Part shown: positions 9,873 through 21,969 of the stretch, one piece after another
Layout of the letters: each line of letters begins with the position of its first letter
Numbering within the stretch: the stretch's first letter is position 1
NCBI GenBank assembly: GCA_950106755.1
Contig: OX467084.1
Location: forward strand, 7,440,001-7,504,000
Reading direction: 5' to 3'
From: Climacium dendroides
Lineage: Eukaryota > Streptophyta > Bryopsida > Hypnales > Climaciaceae
DNA: 64,000 bases
Program-made: the position numbers and the translations under genes
Notes under the pieces: model-generated
Seen by the model: the letters and a program-made list of their open reading frames with translations, nothing else
Told to the model about the DNA's origin: nothing
The model's database searches: none

Positions 9873-12800
9873 TTAGGGTGTGTAAAATACCTCTTGAACT
9901 CTACCAGTTTGTGCTGCAAGAGCAGACATCTGCACTTCGGCGGGGGGAACTTCATCCACGGAAATGGCATACGGGTTTGTGGAGGACTTCTCCGCGTCTT
10001 TTCCGATGTCTGCTGAAGTATCTCTGTGCTTGGGAATGGTCTGCACAACGCACAATTGGACGTCTGCACCAGCGTTGTTGTCAGTCTGGACGTCCGAAAC
10101 GGTATCCTTCAGGTAGTCCACTTCTTCTTCAACGTCATCTGCGATGTCTTCAGCAACGTCACCATCGACGTCAGCATTGACGTAAAGATCCCCCTCGACG
10201 TCTGTGGGGACGTCCTCAACAGCTACCTTCTTCACAGGAGTGACATCGCATCCAACATTCTGACCACCACCTCCTGCATTTGAGACAACATGACTTTGAA
10301 GATTGTTGCCTCCAAGGGAATGAAGGAGTTGTTGGAGAAGCTCTTCTACTCGACCAAGGTGCCCTCCCAACTCTGCATTCGACGTCCGCAGTTCTTGTAT
10401 ATCTGGACTATAGTCATGAGGTGAGTTGTCTGTCTCCGCTTGGCGCTGAGAATACTCCTTGTCCGTTGCCTCCTTCACCTCCAACTCATAAGGTATGCGT
10501 CCAAGTTGTAGGATCTAGCACACAAAAACAATTAGAGGTCTCACTAGAAGAAAAACGTGTCCGTTGCAACCTACTGAGATGTGACTATGTGTCCTATACA
10601 ACTGAGATGCGACTGTAGCCCTCTGTATTTGCACCAAATTTCACGTGTATGTAGTTGTAGTCGCAAAGTAGTCGGAAAATGAAGAATAGGGTTACGATAT
10701 TGTAACAGAAGAACTGACATGAGGTATTCTACATCCAGTATTCATCGCAGTTGTCCATGTGGACAGCTATCCATGAAGTAGAGTCCACCGTGGAAAAATG
10801 CAATCGCTCTGATTACAGGCTGCAACTAAAAACTAGAAGATTGCAACTTAGAAATGACTCAAATGCAACTAGGAATCAACTATAATGCAACTAGGAATCA
10901 ACTATAATGCAACTAGGAATCAACTATAATGCAACTAGAGCCCGACTACAGTGCAACTAAAAAACGATTCAAATTCAACTAGAGAACAAGTGCAATGCAA
11001 CTAGAACATGACTGAAAATCGATTCAATTGTCCCATATCGATTATCAAGAATACCATGAGCTTGAACAGATAAGAATGGTAAGTTATAGCATTCTTGTGT
11101 AATGAATTTTGATAGTGAAATTCTAATATTTATATATTTTGTAGATTTTTACACTTTGTAGATTTCTATAATCTACAACTCTATAAATTATAACCAAGTC
11201 GCAAACTAGTTGCAAACCAGTTGTATGTCAATTGCAAATCAGTTGCACACTAATCGCAAACGAGTTGCACATCAATCGCAAACTAGTTGCACACCACAAA
11301 CCAGTTGTATGTCAATCGCAAACTAGTTGCACTCTAGTCACAAACGAGTTGCACATCAATCGCAAACTAGTTGCACACCAGTTGTATGTCAGTCGCAAAC
11401 CAGTTGTACACAAATAAGTGAAATAACTTCCACATTAGCAACCACGTCACAGCAGTTCATCGACGAAGTTCTCCATTGCCTATCGAATGACAAACAACCT
11501 TGCGACTGCAGTGCAACTCATGCGACTTGTCCACTGCGACTACGGACTTCAGAATATCACCAAGTCGCAAACGTCCGATACGACTACAAACCAGTCGCAA
11601 ACTGCAGTCGCAAAACCCTGCTTTTTCTTCTAGTGTCTCGACATTGATGTCCACGCAGATATCATTTCAGACATGAGGTTCATAAATGCAGACATCTTAC
11701 AAAGCAACATGATGTCTGAATGGACATCCGAAACAAATGGAAGTGGAGGACTCTCACCAATTCACCTATGACATTCTTCTCAATGAGCCTCAATTGTGCC
11801 TCCTTGAACCCCTTCGCCTTAGAAACTGCACGCACCTGCGCGGACTTTTCCTTGGCGTCTGACGAGCTACGCCTCTCTTGCAACCTCCTCCACATGGAGG
11901 CATCAACTTCTGGTGGTTTAGGGCAGTCCCCATCGATCAACTTCATCAAATGATGGCGAACATTGATCAAAGTCTTCGTCACATGCTTTGGAAACCACGA
12001 AGGATTTATCTCCACTTGGTTGCCTCCAACTTCCCAGTCTGAAATAAGACGGTCACAATACAAAACACTTGCAAACGATAAGACTTCCGAGATAGTTTAA
12101 TTTCGCAGACACAATGATGTCTGCACAGACATCATTGTAGACATCTGAACACCACTGCAGACGTCAATACAGAAGGCATGGTGATGCTCATCCAAATGTC
12201 ATATTTAGCATCATGACGTCTAGGAGGACATCAAATTCAAAAAAAGAACTCACAACCTACTCAAGCAATTTCGGTCACATCACATTACCTACGTAGATTC
12301 TATCAAAGAATCGTTGTCTCTCATCCAATGGCTGGTCAGCCCACCCAAACAAAAGATTCAATCCCTTGGCAAAAGCCTTCACATCTACTATCAAATAGCT
12401 TTTTGCCTTCCCACGAGGAGAACCGCGTTCGTTCACCTCCACATATTGTTTGCGCTTGCTGTTGCGCTCCTTCTTCACATTGATCTTGCGAACTAGAGGT
12501 GTGGTAGGCTCCTTCTCCATGACCCTTACGTCGTCTGATTCTTCTTCCTCGTCCGTGTCAGGAGATCGAAATGTGGTCCTATGAAACCTCAAATACAAAC
12601 AGCACTTGCAAGTCAACGGCCATTCGATCTTCGTTAGAACATCAACTCAGACATCGACTTGGACATCTACTTAGACAGAAGACTAAGACGTTGAAATGCA
12701 GAAGCCAGCGTGCTGTGTCTGACACAATGTCCACATAAACACTGTAGACGTTGAAGTGCATGCGGTTTAGCTATAGAGCCCCCATGCCACGGACATGAAA

Positions 12801-13214
12801 AGAATTTGAATTGGGCAACTCTGTGGTGTAAATTGTGCCACAAAATCGAATATAAACATCCAACCTCTTTTCAATAACACACCACATAAGAGGTTTAGGT
12901 GGCACTAGTCACCTGGGCTCAGATTCAACGGAGTCGTCCTCGCTTATAGACAAATGTGCTTCATTCCTTCTCGTGCGTGACACTCCCGTGCGACGCCTCT
13001 TGGGTGGTGGAGTACTTGCTACAGCTTTGCCCTTGTCCTTCACACGACTACTCACATGCCGAGGATCGTTCCTTTGCTTCGACCGTTGCTCTGTGAGTGG
13101 CCAACCTCTAGCGTGTACCTCCTCAACGGTAGAGTCGTTATTGTCGCTGTCAACATGATGCCGAGACGGTGCTGCCCGTTTCACGGGCAGCTTTCTCCGA
13201 GAATCGGGGGCCAT
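9873..13214 (-). CDS. TNPA-like protein of the CACTA element (four exons, open frame)
   Basis: TNPA-type proteins bind the subterminal motifs and pair the ends of En/Spm elements. Exons are 13214-12913, 12578-12289, 12038-11758 and 10514-9873. All junctions are GT-AG and phases agree (2, 1, 0), giving about 504 codons without a stop. Exon 1 is basic (PPPKRRRTGVSRTRR). Exons 2-3 carry the domain: RIYVDWEVGGNQVEINPSWF, PPEVDASMWRRLQERR and KEKSAQVRAVSKAKGFKEAQ, resembling the plant En/Spm transposase family (Ptta). Exon 4 has a Leu-rich coiled coil (IQELRTSNAELGGHLGRVEE) and a long acidic stretch of Asp-Val repeats. The frame stays open upstream to about 13264, so the start may lie further 5'. 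An alternative end is a donor at 9887. Intron 3 holds a nested CACTA element. Confidence 0.75.
10863..10944. repeat. 22-bp tandem repeat in the nested CACTA element
   Basis: The unit ATGCAACTAGGAATCAACTA-TA is repeated at 10863, 10885 and 10907 with a partial fourth copy at 10929. The period is exactly 22 bp. Confidence 0.9.
11195..11610. repeat. Degenerate array of TCGCAAAC/AGTTGCAC units
   Basis: Imperfect units with cores TCGCAAACTAGTTGCAC and CAGTTGTATGTC repeat at about 20-25 bp spacing through the right half of the nested element. By family analogy these are its subterminal transposase-binding sites. Apparent short reading frames are products of the repeat. Confidence 0.75.
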
Positions 13215-13663
13215 CTCAGCTAGCGGCCAACAATGAAAAACCTCACCCAAAACCTGCGCAAGGCAATCACAGCTCAAAACTAAAAGAACAAAACGGCCAA
13301 CTAACATGCTATAATGGTGTGCTTTCCTGGACATCAATTCCAGCACCTGGACGTCCAATTTAACATTAGGACGTTTCAACGGACGTCCACCGTTCGACTC
13401 CTCTGTATACAAGATGCTTAAGAACCAAGAACGTGACATGTGATGCACTGAAGGACATCACATTGGACATCTGCATGTTTATAAAAACATTACTACTAAA
13501 AGCCAACACAAGGATTTTCTCATGCTACTCTCAAAGGCCAACACGTGGATCACTCCTACAAATGGAAACCAAAGTACTGGAGTGTAAGGAGAGAGATTGA
13601 AAATTCACTACAACACAAGACTACAACAAAGCAAAACCAAAAAAAAAAAAAATCAAAAACCTG

Positions 13664-13860
13664 TAAGGCTCCCGCTGCTGAAGGAGCTGCGGCGCGGGAG
13701 GGACTCCCTCCTCCGGCGCAGGGGCTCCCCGCGGCAGGGGCGCTCTCCGCAGGGGCGGCACCGGGGGGGCTCCGCGCGGGGCTCCCCGCCCTTGCGTGGG
13801 GGCTCCGTGCAAGGGTGCCGGGGTTCCCCGCTTGGGCGTGAGAGTCCTTGCTGCCTCCAC
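13664..13860. repeat. GC-rich degenerate repeat (GGGGCTCCSCGC-type)
   Basis: About 200 bp dominated by variants of GGGGCTCC and CCGCGC, sharply different from the AT-rich flanks. Several overlapping frames are open on both strands only because the sequence is low in complexity and stop-poor. Confidence 0.6.
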
Positions 13861-14139
13861 ACTCCGCCTCAACGCTCCCACGCTCCCATGCTCCACCTCC
13901 GCATGTTGCTCCTCCACCTTCAAACAAGAGATGCATCAATAAGAGAACAAAGATAATCCCAATGTCAAGCCTAAACTCCCCAACGCTCCTAGTGATGTTC
14001 AGTTAGACATTAGTTGAAGCCTCAGTGTGTCACGGATGGAAAAAATGGATGAAACCCTAATCTGCCTACACAATTCAATGACGCCAATTTTAATTCCTAG
14101 AATTGACGGGAGCTGCTGGAGGCCATGACGGAGGCTTGC

Positions 14140-14220
14140 GGGGCGGGGCGGGGAGGGGAGGGGAGGGGAGGGGAGGAGAGGAGAGGAGAGGAGGGAGAGG
14201 AGGAAGCGAAGGAGGGAGGA
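14140..14220 (+). promoter_or_regulatory. G-rich tract with G-quadruplex potential
   Basis: From 14140 there are seven or more consecutive runs of four Gs separated by one base (two GGGGC then several GGGGA), followed by GGAGA repeats to about 14220. This is a textbook G-quadruplex-forming pattern on the plus strand, located in the presumed shared promoter region. A regulatory role is inference. Confidence 0.6.
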
Positions 14221-16325
14221 AGTTGTCTACACGGTGCTTGGTCTTGTTTAGGCGCCTGCTGCGACGGGGGCTTCCATCTACTACAGCTACTGATTTTTCC
14301 ATCCCTGTGGTGAGTGCAGCAGCAACAATGTTGTCCACAAACTGGTAAAACATGCTCAACTCCTTAGAATTTTGCAAATTCGAGTGTAGGTGAAGGAAGA
14401 AGAGCGGCTGCAAGAAGAAGAAGGCCGAATGTGGGCCTAGGGTTTGTCTAAGTCCCATGATGGAGCAACAGCCCCATGTGTGACGTCGGGTGCTGTACTT
14501 TTCAAGAGGGCCCTTAGGTCGGAAGTTGACATTCGTGTGCTTCATCAGACATCACAATTGACATGTAGACATCAACTCGGACATCATGATGTCTGACTTG
14601 GTGTTAGTAACGATGCGTTTTTTGCCAATTTGAAATGGACAAGGGGATATGTTGCGATGATGTTTTGCATGACATCACAAATGACACTGTCGTGTCCTAG
14701 TAGGCATGACTGCGTCTCATTGCACATGTTCTTAGGAAATTCAAATTTGGCTTTGACCTTCCATTTTTATTCTCCAAGTGAATAATTAGAAGTTGTGAAA
14801 TGGAACTTGGCTTTGACCTTCTATTTTTATTCTGTAAGTGGGGTCTAAAGTAAAAGAATATCCTAGAGTTTGAATTAGGCTTCCTCAAAATAAAATTTGT
14901 GAAATGGAACTTGGCTTTGACCTTCTATTTGTATTCCCTAAGTCATTTCTTTGAAGCTTCTTCAAAATACAATTTCTAAATTAGAACTTGCCTTTCACCT
15001 TTTAATTTTTTTTTTGGCTCTAAGTCATTTCTTTGAGGCTCTACCAAATTAGAGCTTGAAAACTAGAAGCTTTAGAGTAGAACTTGGAATTCACCTTGTC
15101 TTTATCTTTTCTACATCTTTTCTGGGGGACTTATTGAAATGAAACTTGTAACCACTTTTTCTTCTTGGAAGTAACGAAGTCCCATCAATACAATTCATTC
15201 TTCTTTTGTTGTATTGTATGGCTATCCTCTACCTAGGTAGCTTCTAAATGATGCTAAATTAGCTTCTTCTAAGAAAGTAATGCCTATAATGTACTATAAT
15301 TTCAAAGCGCAAACCTTACTGCCCTCCTTAGCCATGGAAACCACTAACTGCTTAGAGCTGCAGTCCTTAAAGTGCATGGGATGTAGTGTTGCGTAGCTTA
15401 ACCCAATGCTTTTTCTGACCTGCCTGTGCAGGACTTAACGTCAAGCAGAACATGTCAATGTCCTTATGAATAAACTTATATAACTTTCCGGTGCCTTTCA
15501 GGATGTTAGGCGTAGCACCCCATGTCAAACATAGCACGTGTAGCAAATACCTTTTTATCTTCTATTCAGACGTGTTGATGTCACGTACAAGCCTGTGGGT
15601 GACATTGTGGTATTCCTGTAGACATAAATGCGTCTTACTGAACATGATGCTGGACACACGTAGGGCCTTTGGAAGTCAACTCCAGTACATTCACGTGTCC
15701 TACCTCTGTTTGAGTTGATGCCCTATAGTTAAAAGAAGAGAGTTACAAAGAGATTTCAAGGAATAGAAGCCACTTATCAATTACAATTTGCAAGAAGTAG
15801 GCGTTAGGGCGTCGGGTTTCATTGCTTGGCATTGCTTTTTTATCCCATTCTGAAGTACTAAGGAAATGAACCTCATTTGCAGTTTACGCTCATGTTCTTT
15901 GGAAATAGGACCTAATATTTGTGGAAAATTTTCTTTCTTCCTCGAGACGTATACATTTGGTTGCCACCAAAACAAATAATTCATAGACTGTGATGTTGGA
16001 TGTTATAGGTTCACAAGTCTACAGTACTGCACGAACTACTATCCACGATCTAAGAGATAGTGATGAACAGATAGGTGCAGTGGACATGACGGTGTCAAAG
16101 TAGATGTCTACAGTGACAAACATATTTTCACAAAAACATCCAGACGTTCAAAATTGTCACTGGGTGATCAGAAGTGTTCCTTTTCAACCACCCTTGACTT
16201 CCTTCTGATTGTCTACTATATCTTTCTCTTCGTCTTTCCCATTGCATGTTGTAGGAAACAAGTTTAATTACTTCAAGAGTGGACATTTCAAATTGCATGA
16301 TATCAGCAAGTGCACGTACGTGTTG

Positions 16326-19300
16326 ATGCCTGTGACGGACATGGAGGGCAGGCGTAGACGTCGTGCTGTAAGAGTGCGCATCAATGCAGACGGCCGTGTC
16401 CTTCGCCACATTCCTATAAGTGACCTCATTCTACAAACCGAGTTGAGGGTGGCAACGCAGCTGAATTTGATGAGGTTTCCATGTCCATGCAAATATTGTC
16501 ATGGAGGAAGACGTCGGACTATCCATGTGATTCGGAAGCATCATGGAGAGGTGGGACGGGATGTTTTTTTGATGAAGTCAATGATTGGGGGGGACCCACC
16601 CAATGGATACCCTCCTAATGGCATATGGGTAGAAGATCTTGTGTATGACGATGACGTCGTTGAGAATGACGCAGACATAGTAGAGGAAGACATTCAGATG
16701 CAGGATGTGAACGGAGGACCAGAATTAGGGGACACTGATGTCGGTGACGCTACTAATGACGACGACGCTCCTCTGGATGTACAACATGACGTCCAAAGGC
16801 AAGTCATGGAGGCCTTTGATCGTGGCGATGCATTGCATTCGGACACCTTGGCGTCTGACGGAGCGTCAGGTGTTGAAGCAGACATTGACGTTGACACTGT
16901 TGAAGACATGCAGCATTTATATGAGCACGCAACAACAACACTGTACGAGGGGGCATCATCGAGTATTCTGTCAGCAACAATCATCATCATGAATATGTGC
17001 GTGGTCTTCCGCATGAATAACCATTTCACTAGTGAGCTCCTACGGTATTTGTCATCAGACTTGCTCCCGAAGAACAACAAGCTCCCTACTAGTCATTATG
17101 AGGCAAGGAAAATGATTAGGAAGTTGGGCTTAGAGTACAACAACATCCATGTGTGCCCAGGTGGTTGCGTGCTATTCGAAGACGAGCATGCAAATCTAAG
17201 TACGTGCCCGAAGTGCTCTAAACCAAGGTGGGTGGAGGGAACGAATTCGATACCAACAAGGGTCGTTCGACACTTTCCCTTGATCCCAAGACTTAAACAT
17301 ATGTTTCGATCTTCGGAGATCGCTCAGATGCTAACGGGTTGGACGTGGCATGTCAGCGATGACGGCATCATGCGGTCAATGGTGGACAGCCCTACTTGGA
17401 AGCATGTCAGCGTGGACGTCCACTTTGACAACTTCAATGTTGACGACAAGAACCTGCGTTTGGCACTAGCACTGGATGGTGTCAATCCCTTCAAGCTGAG
17501 CAACACGAATTGGTCGACATGGCCGGTGCTCATTTTGATTTACAATTTTGAGCCATGGTTTGTGACAAAGAAATTCTTCATCTCCCTTAGCCTTCTCATT
17601 TCTAGGAAGCAGTCCCCAACTTCTAAGAACATGGATGTGTTCTTGCGACCATTGTTGAAGGAGCTACATGCATTGTGGGAAGGTGTGGTGGCTCAAGATT
17701 TCTCACAGCCCGAAGGTGCTCGTCGCTTTATCATGCGTGGCTTACTAATGTGGACCATATCCGATTTTCTTGCGTATGCTCTGATCTTTGGCTTGTCTTG
17801 CAAGGGATATAAAGGATGCCCGGATTGTGGTCTTGAGACAGATTCTCGACTTGCAAGAACCGGCGATGTGAAGGCGGATCGAAGTACCAGAGGGTCCAAG
17901 ATTGTGTATGGGGGCATACGAAGGTACTTAAGTCGACACCATCCTTTTCGTCGAAATCGTCGCTTCAATGGGAAAGTAGAGCATCGCTTCAGGCCAAAGG
18001 GCATGACTGCCGAAGATGTTATCCGATATGCTGCGGGGTAGCAAGCGTTTCTAGATCTGGGTGGAAGAGAAGATGGAAAGGATGACCCAGTGCATTTCAC
18101 AGGGGTGAAATGCTTGAGTGCATTGTTTGAGCTGCCCTACTGGAAGGTACAAAGTGGTCTAACCTGACTTTGACATGTAGGTAGTGTCCAATGTCTGAGT
18201 GGTACGTCCTCTCTGACGTTCTGTGTCATAGTACTGGCGCGTTGATGTCCAAGTAGATGTCATAGAAGACATCCCGCTGCACAAATTGCAATAGCTGTAG
18301 ACAGTGGCCGCCTATTCAGCTGTGCAATGTGAACATTTCATGTTGTGTTACATGTCCCCTCAGACGTAGTCGTGAATACAAAGTGAAGGCTGAATGTCGT
18401 TGTATGTTTTCTTAGCAGACAACACAGGAAGTGACGATACACATTTTTTCGGAGGGCAGAGCGTACTTAAGATTTACGTGTGTTCCCTTCTGCAATATCT
18501 GTTGATCCGACACATTTTGGATGTGATGCATTGCAAGAAAAACTTATGCGAGAACATGGTGAAGACCCTTCTTGCTATGAACGATAGCCCTGGCAGCCGC
18601 ATTGATGCACAACAGCTTGGAATACGTAGAGAAATTTGGCTTCAAGGCCCACGAAGACGCCAAGACGATTTCTACATGCCAAATGTGTTGTATGCAATGA
18701 CAATAGATGAGCGCAGGGAGTTCGTGGATATAGTATCAAGTATCCGTACCCCAACAAACTATGTTGGTGCAATTCATAAACATCTACAGAATGGAATGTT
18801 ACAGTATATGAAGACGCATGATTATCACATTCTCATGCAGTAGGTGAGGTTGCGATGGGATGTGACACAGGGGTTCGTTGAACTTATCCAAGGAAGGGAG
18901 GGAGTTCAGAGATTGTCACTGCTCCTGAACCGTTGTGGACATCATATGTCTTTAGTAATGTTGTTGAAGGCAGTAGTATGTTAATGACAGTGCACGGGAA
19001 GACGTCTTCATGAACATGATAGTGTTTCATTTGGCTGTGATGCGTTTTCTAGTAGTCTATCATATTCAGCACAAAGACGTTTTAGTGGATGTCCAAAATT
19101 AATGTCTGGGTGACCCTCATGCAAGTTAGAGGGAAATGTGTTAAAAATTTAGCAGTGGGAGAGTGACTTACAGAGATGTTGTTCATGTGTAGATTCTACC
19201 GGTGGCTGTCCGGAACATCTTGGATGAGAATGTGTGCTTGGCTATTATAAAAATGAGTAGGGTTTTCCAAAGACTTTGTGAGAAGGAGATCAAGGAAGCT

Positions 19301-20891
19301 GACAAAGATGTCCTCATGCAGGATGTTATTATGGCAACCTGCCTCATAGAGAAGGAGTTCCCCATGATATTCTTAAATATAATGACCCATTTGCCAGTGC
19401 ACCTTGTTGAACAGTTATTTGTATGTGGCCTAGTGCATTGTAGGTGGATGTACCCTATTGAGCGATACATGAAGACTTTGAAGGATTATGTGCGGACTTT
19501 GGTGCATCCAGAAGGTAGCATAGCAGAGGGATATCGCATTGAAGACACGCTTGGCTTCTGCACGGAATATATGAGACAGTTTCAAGGGACTGGTGAGCGT
19601 GTTTGGGATGTAGACGAAGATCCCATCATGAATGACGAGGTGATACGTAGCAGGAAACCAAAAGAGAGGGCATTATCCGACGCTTTGCGAGTGTATGCAC
19701 ATGCGTTCGTAATTGACAATGCGCCATGCTTGGAAACTTGGCGAGAATAAGTAACTGGCACTGCTTTCCAGTGCGACTTTGGACATCACGTTGCCTTATA
19801 TACACTCCTAGCAGACGTCATATCCGACGCTGGCGCGTTCAATGATGTCATGTAGGAAGACGCATTGATGTTTGTTTTGGCCCTAGTGTGGACATCTCAG
19901 TAGAAGAGGAAACCCTCAACACACGATCGTTGTTAAGGACTTGAATTCTTGTACACCTTTGCAGATGTGCCATGCACACTGTACTTGGCCCCGACATACA
20001 TGATGTCAAATCTTCAATCCGTTGTCCTAATTTCATTATTGCTGAGTGTGATGCAGGGACTACACTGCAGCAAAGTCTCAAAGATGGGAGGAGCGGGAAG
20101 CTTTTCGTATTGCATGGCGGCGCTCAAATCCAAGAAGAGCTGTCCGTTATCCAGTTGAACTAAGTGAGTTTCCATCCTTCGTGCAGTGGCTGACGTCAAC
20201 GGTGACGGAGGCTGATCATTCTGGACGTCCAGTGGATGAAGACATCAGACATTATGCGCAGCTTCCTGAGCGGAAGGCAACATCCCACCGTCAAATGTAC
20301 TGTCATGGCATGCACCTCTGTGCCCGAAGCTCTGAACGTGGGCTTGTTACCCATGACTCTAGAGTGGTAGCGAGTTTCACACGCCAACTTCGTTGGGGTT
20401 TGCAAAATGGGAGGCCACTGGAATCCACGCAGGAGTATGTGGGGTACATTGAAGAGATTTTGGTATTGGATTATCGAAATCACTGCGTTACAGTGTTGTT
20501 GTGTGATTGGGTGAGGGGCACACAAGGTAGTCGAGCTCCTAGCGTGCAACAAGATAAGTATGGCTTCACGTTGGCAAACTTCAACCATTTGGATGGAACA
20601 GTCCATGCAGATTCATTTGCCTTTCCTTTGCATTGCCAATAGGTATTCTTCTCCGACGATCCACATCGGCCTGGTTGGAAAGTAGTTTGCTGAACTGAGG
20701 TGAGGGGTAGACGTGGCTCATTGCACCCTCTAACAACAACCCCGAACATGGTGCAGTTGGTGAATGATAGGGACTTCGATGGACTACAACCAGTGCAATA
20801 AGTCGTGGACCCGGTGCGCCAACCTATAGACCATGGTGGCGAGTATGTTGCCATAGTTAGCGATGACATCGCATCTGAGGAAGAAGCATAG
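16326..20891 (+). pseudogene. TNP2/TNPD-like CACTA transposase, with premature stops
   Basis: This is the DDE-type transposase of CACTA elements. Exons: 16326-18146; about 18472-18843; 19193-19750; about 20057-20891. The start ATG at 16326 gives MPVTDMEGRRRRRAVRVRIN. Landmarks: PCPCKYCHGG, an acidic linker, a CPGGC...CPKC zinc pair near HVCPGG, LALDGVNPFKLSNTNWSTWP, MDVFLRPLLKELHALWE, MRGLLMWTISDFLAY, CKGYKGCPDC, FELPYWK, HILDVMHCKKNLCENM, the DUF4218-type block (VHLVEQLFVCGLVHCRWMYP, ERYMKTLKDYVRT) and the DUF4216-type block (CVTVLLCDWVRG, KYGFTLANFNHLDGT, DSFAFPLHCQ). In-frame stops lie at 18039, 18841, 19748, 20640, 20691 and 20799. The junction between exons 3 and 4 is unresolved. Confidence 0.88.
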
Positions 20892-21969
20892 GGTGTTCAC
20901 ATCATTGACATGTGTATGCTGTGATAGCATTTAGACGTCACATAGGACGTCTGCGAAATACGTGGACATGAACATGTTCATGTCTTCCAAGTATTCCTAA
21001 TGCATTTTGAATATGCATTTTGTGACAGAATCTGTCTACTTCGGTGCTGCATGTGACATCATAAGAGTAGGTTGCAATCTTATCCTAATGAAGTTTGAAG
21101 AATGTGCACAAGTTGTATGACTTGAAGAGCCCAGAAATGCCCCTGACCTAAGTAAACACATAAGTCCGCCTGTACTACATAGGAAGGAAGTGCATCATGT
21201 ACAAATTCACCCTTTTTCATAAAATAATGTCATGCATCTGGAGTCATTTTTGACATCAAAGTGGACGCCTACAGTTGCTTCTACAACGCCCACACGTCCA
21301 GTCAGACGTAATGAAACGCACCGTGGATAGCATGTGCTTTGAAGTTACAGTCGCAAGAAGTACAAAATGTTAACGCTAGAAGTGATGTCAATGTGGACGT
21401 CAGAATGTCAGGTGTGATGTCCACAGAGACATCCGAGGTCGGAACATGGACTGGTCACGGATGTTGACGTGGCATGCCACGTCATCATCCTTGTCCACGT
21501 CATACAATATCCACGTCACACAGCAGCCACGTCATCTTGCCACCTCATCGGTCCACGTCACACAATAACCACCTCATCTCGCCACATCAAATGCCATATA
21601 AGCTTTTAGGAGTCACAACCTGCCCGTTGTCCTCTTTTTAGCCTTGGGCAGTCACTAAACCTCTAACCGCACCAAAATTCTATCTAAACTTGTGAGGTAT
21701 GTTTGACCAAAGATGATGACGTGGCTAAATATGTTATTGTGGACATCCTGGGAAACATCTGATGTCCACCTGGATGCCTTACATTGCATGGACGTTTTTT
21801 GTAGCATCAATATGTTGTGACTGCAATTTAGCAATGCTAACACAGACATCATCGCAAAATCTCCACTTTCTCGACCTGACACCCTAACGTCTCGTGCAAC
21901 GTATCGTGTCTACGCGGATATACGTCGTTTTTGGCTGGATGTCCAGGCGGACACCGTTTTCTTATAGTG
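20892..21969. promoter_or_regulatory. Right subterminal region of the CACTA element
   Basis: Motifs GACATC, GGACGTC and TGGACATG recur on both strands, mirroring the left end. A cluster of CCACGTCA sites runs through 21465-21590 and begins with the same palindrome as the left end. A TATA-like or coding signal is not evident. Confidence 0.65.
21465..21484. promoter_or_regulatory. ACGT-core palindrome, right copy
   Basis: Identical to the 20-bp palindrome at 5958-5977, followed by further CCACGTCA sites over the next 100 bp. Confidence 0.7.

Larger units (their letters stand above)
10542..11635. mobile_element. Nested non-autonomous CACTA element, 1,094 bp
   Basis: The left end is CACTAGAAGAAAAACGTG and the reverse complement of the right end is CACTAGAAGAAAAAGCAG, giving 14 matching terminal bases. 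The target duplication is TCT (10539-10541 and 11636-11638). It has no transposase. The interior is made of subterminal-type repeats with cores TTGCAAC, CAACTAG and AGTCGCA. It lies in intron 3 of the TNPA-like gene on neither coding exon, so the host gene can still be spliced; without it the intron would be about 150 bp. Confidence 0.93.
13215..16325. other. Divergent intergenic region between the two CACTA genes
   Basis: This 3.1-kb stretch separates the TNPA-like gene (minus) from the transposase gene (plus) and probably holds both promoters. It contains an unusually GC-rich patch (13664-13860), a G-rich tract (14140-14220), an AT-rich stretch with repeats of the phrase CTTGGCTTTGACCTTC (14745-14930), and scattered GACATC motifs. 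A basic, Pro-rich frame near 14125-14300 (minus, SPRRSRRLNKTKHRVDN) could be an upstream TNPA exon, but I cannot show it. Confidence 0.5.
5669..21969. mobile_element. CACTA (En/Spm) DNA transposon, complete, 16,301 bp
   Basis: The left end is CACTATAAGAAAACTGTCTC and the reverse complement of the right end is CACTATAAGAAAACGGTGTC, so the terminal inverted repeats are about 21 bp with two mismatches. The 3-bp target duplication CTT flanks both sides (5666-5668 and 21970-21972), as expected for CACTA elements. Inside lie a TNPA-like gene (minus), a TNP2-like transposase gene (plus) and long subterminal regions crowded with GACATC/GACGTC-type motifs. The element interrupts copia between protease and integrase. 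Its ends look functional. The transposase gene has nonsense codons. Confidence 0.97.

Noticed and set aside
10863..11610. Regular repeats suggesting a CRISPR array
   Set aside because: Plant nuclear context, no spacers of constant length, and the repeats lie inside a CACTA element with defined ends.
13545..13956. Several overlapping open frames on both strands
   Set aside because: They arise from a stop-poor, GC-rich repeat; the products are low-complexity Pro/Arg/Gly runs in every frame.
16209..16325. Extension of the transposase frame upstream of 16326
   Set aside because: The upstream part has no ATG start and no family similarity; the ATG at 16326 is followed by a basic, TNP2-like N-terminus.
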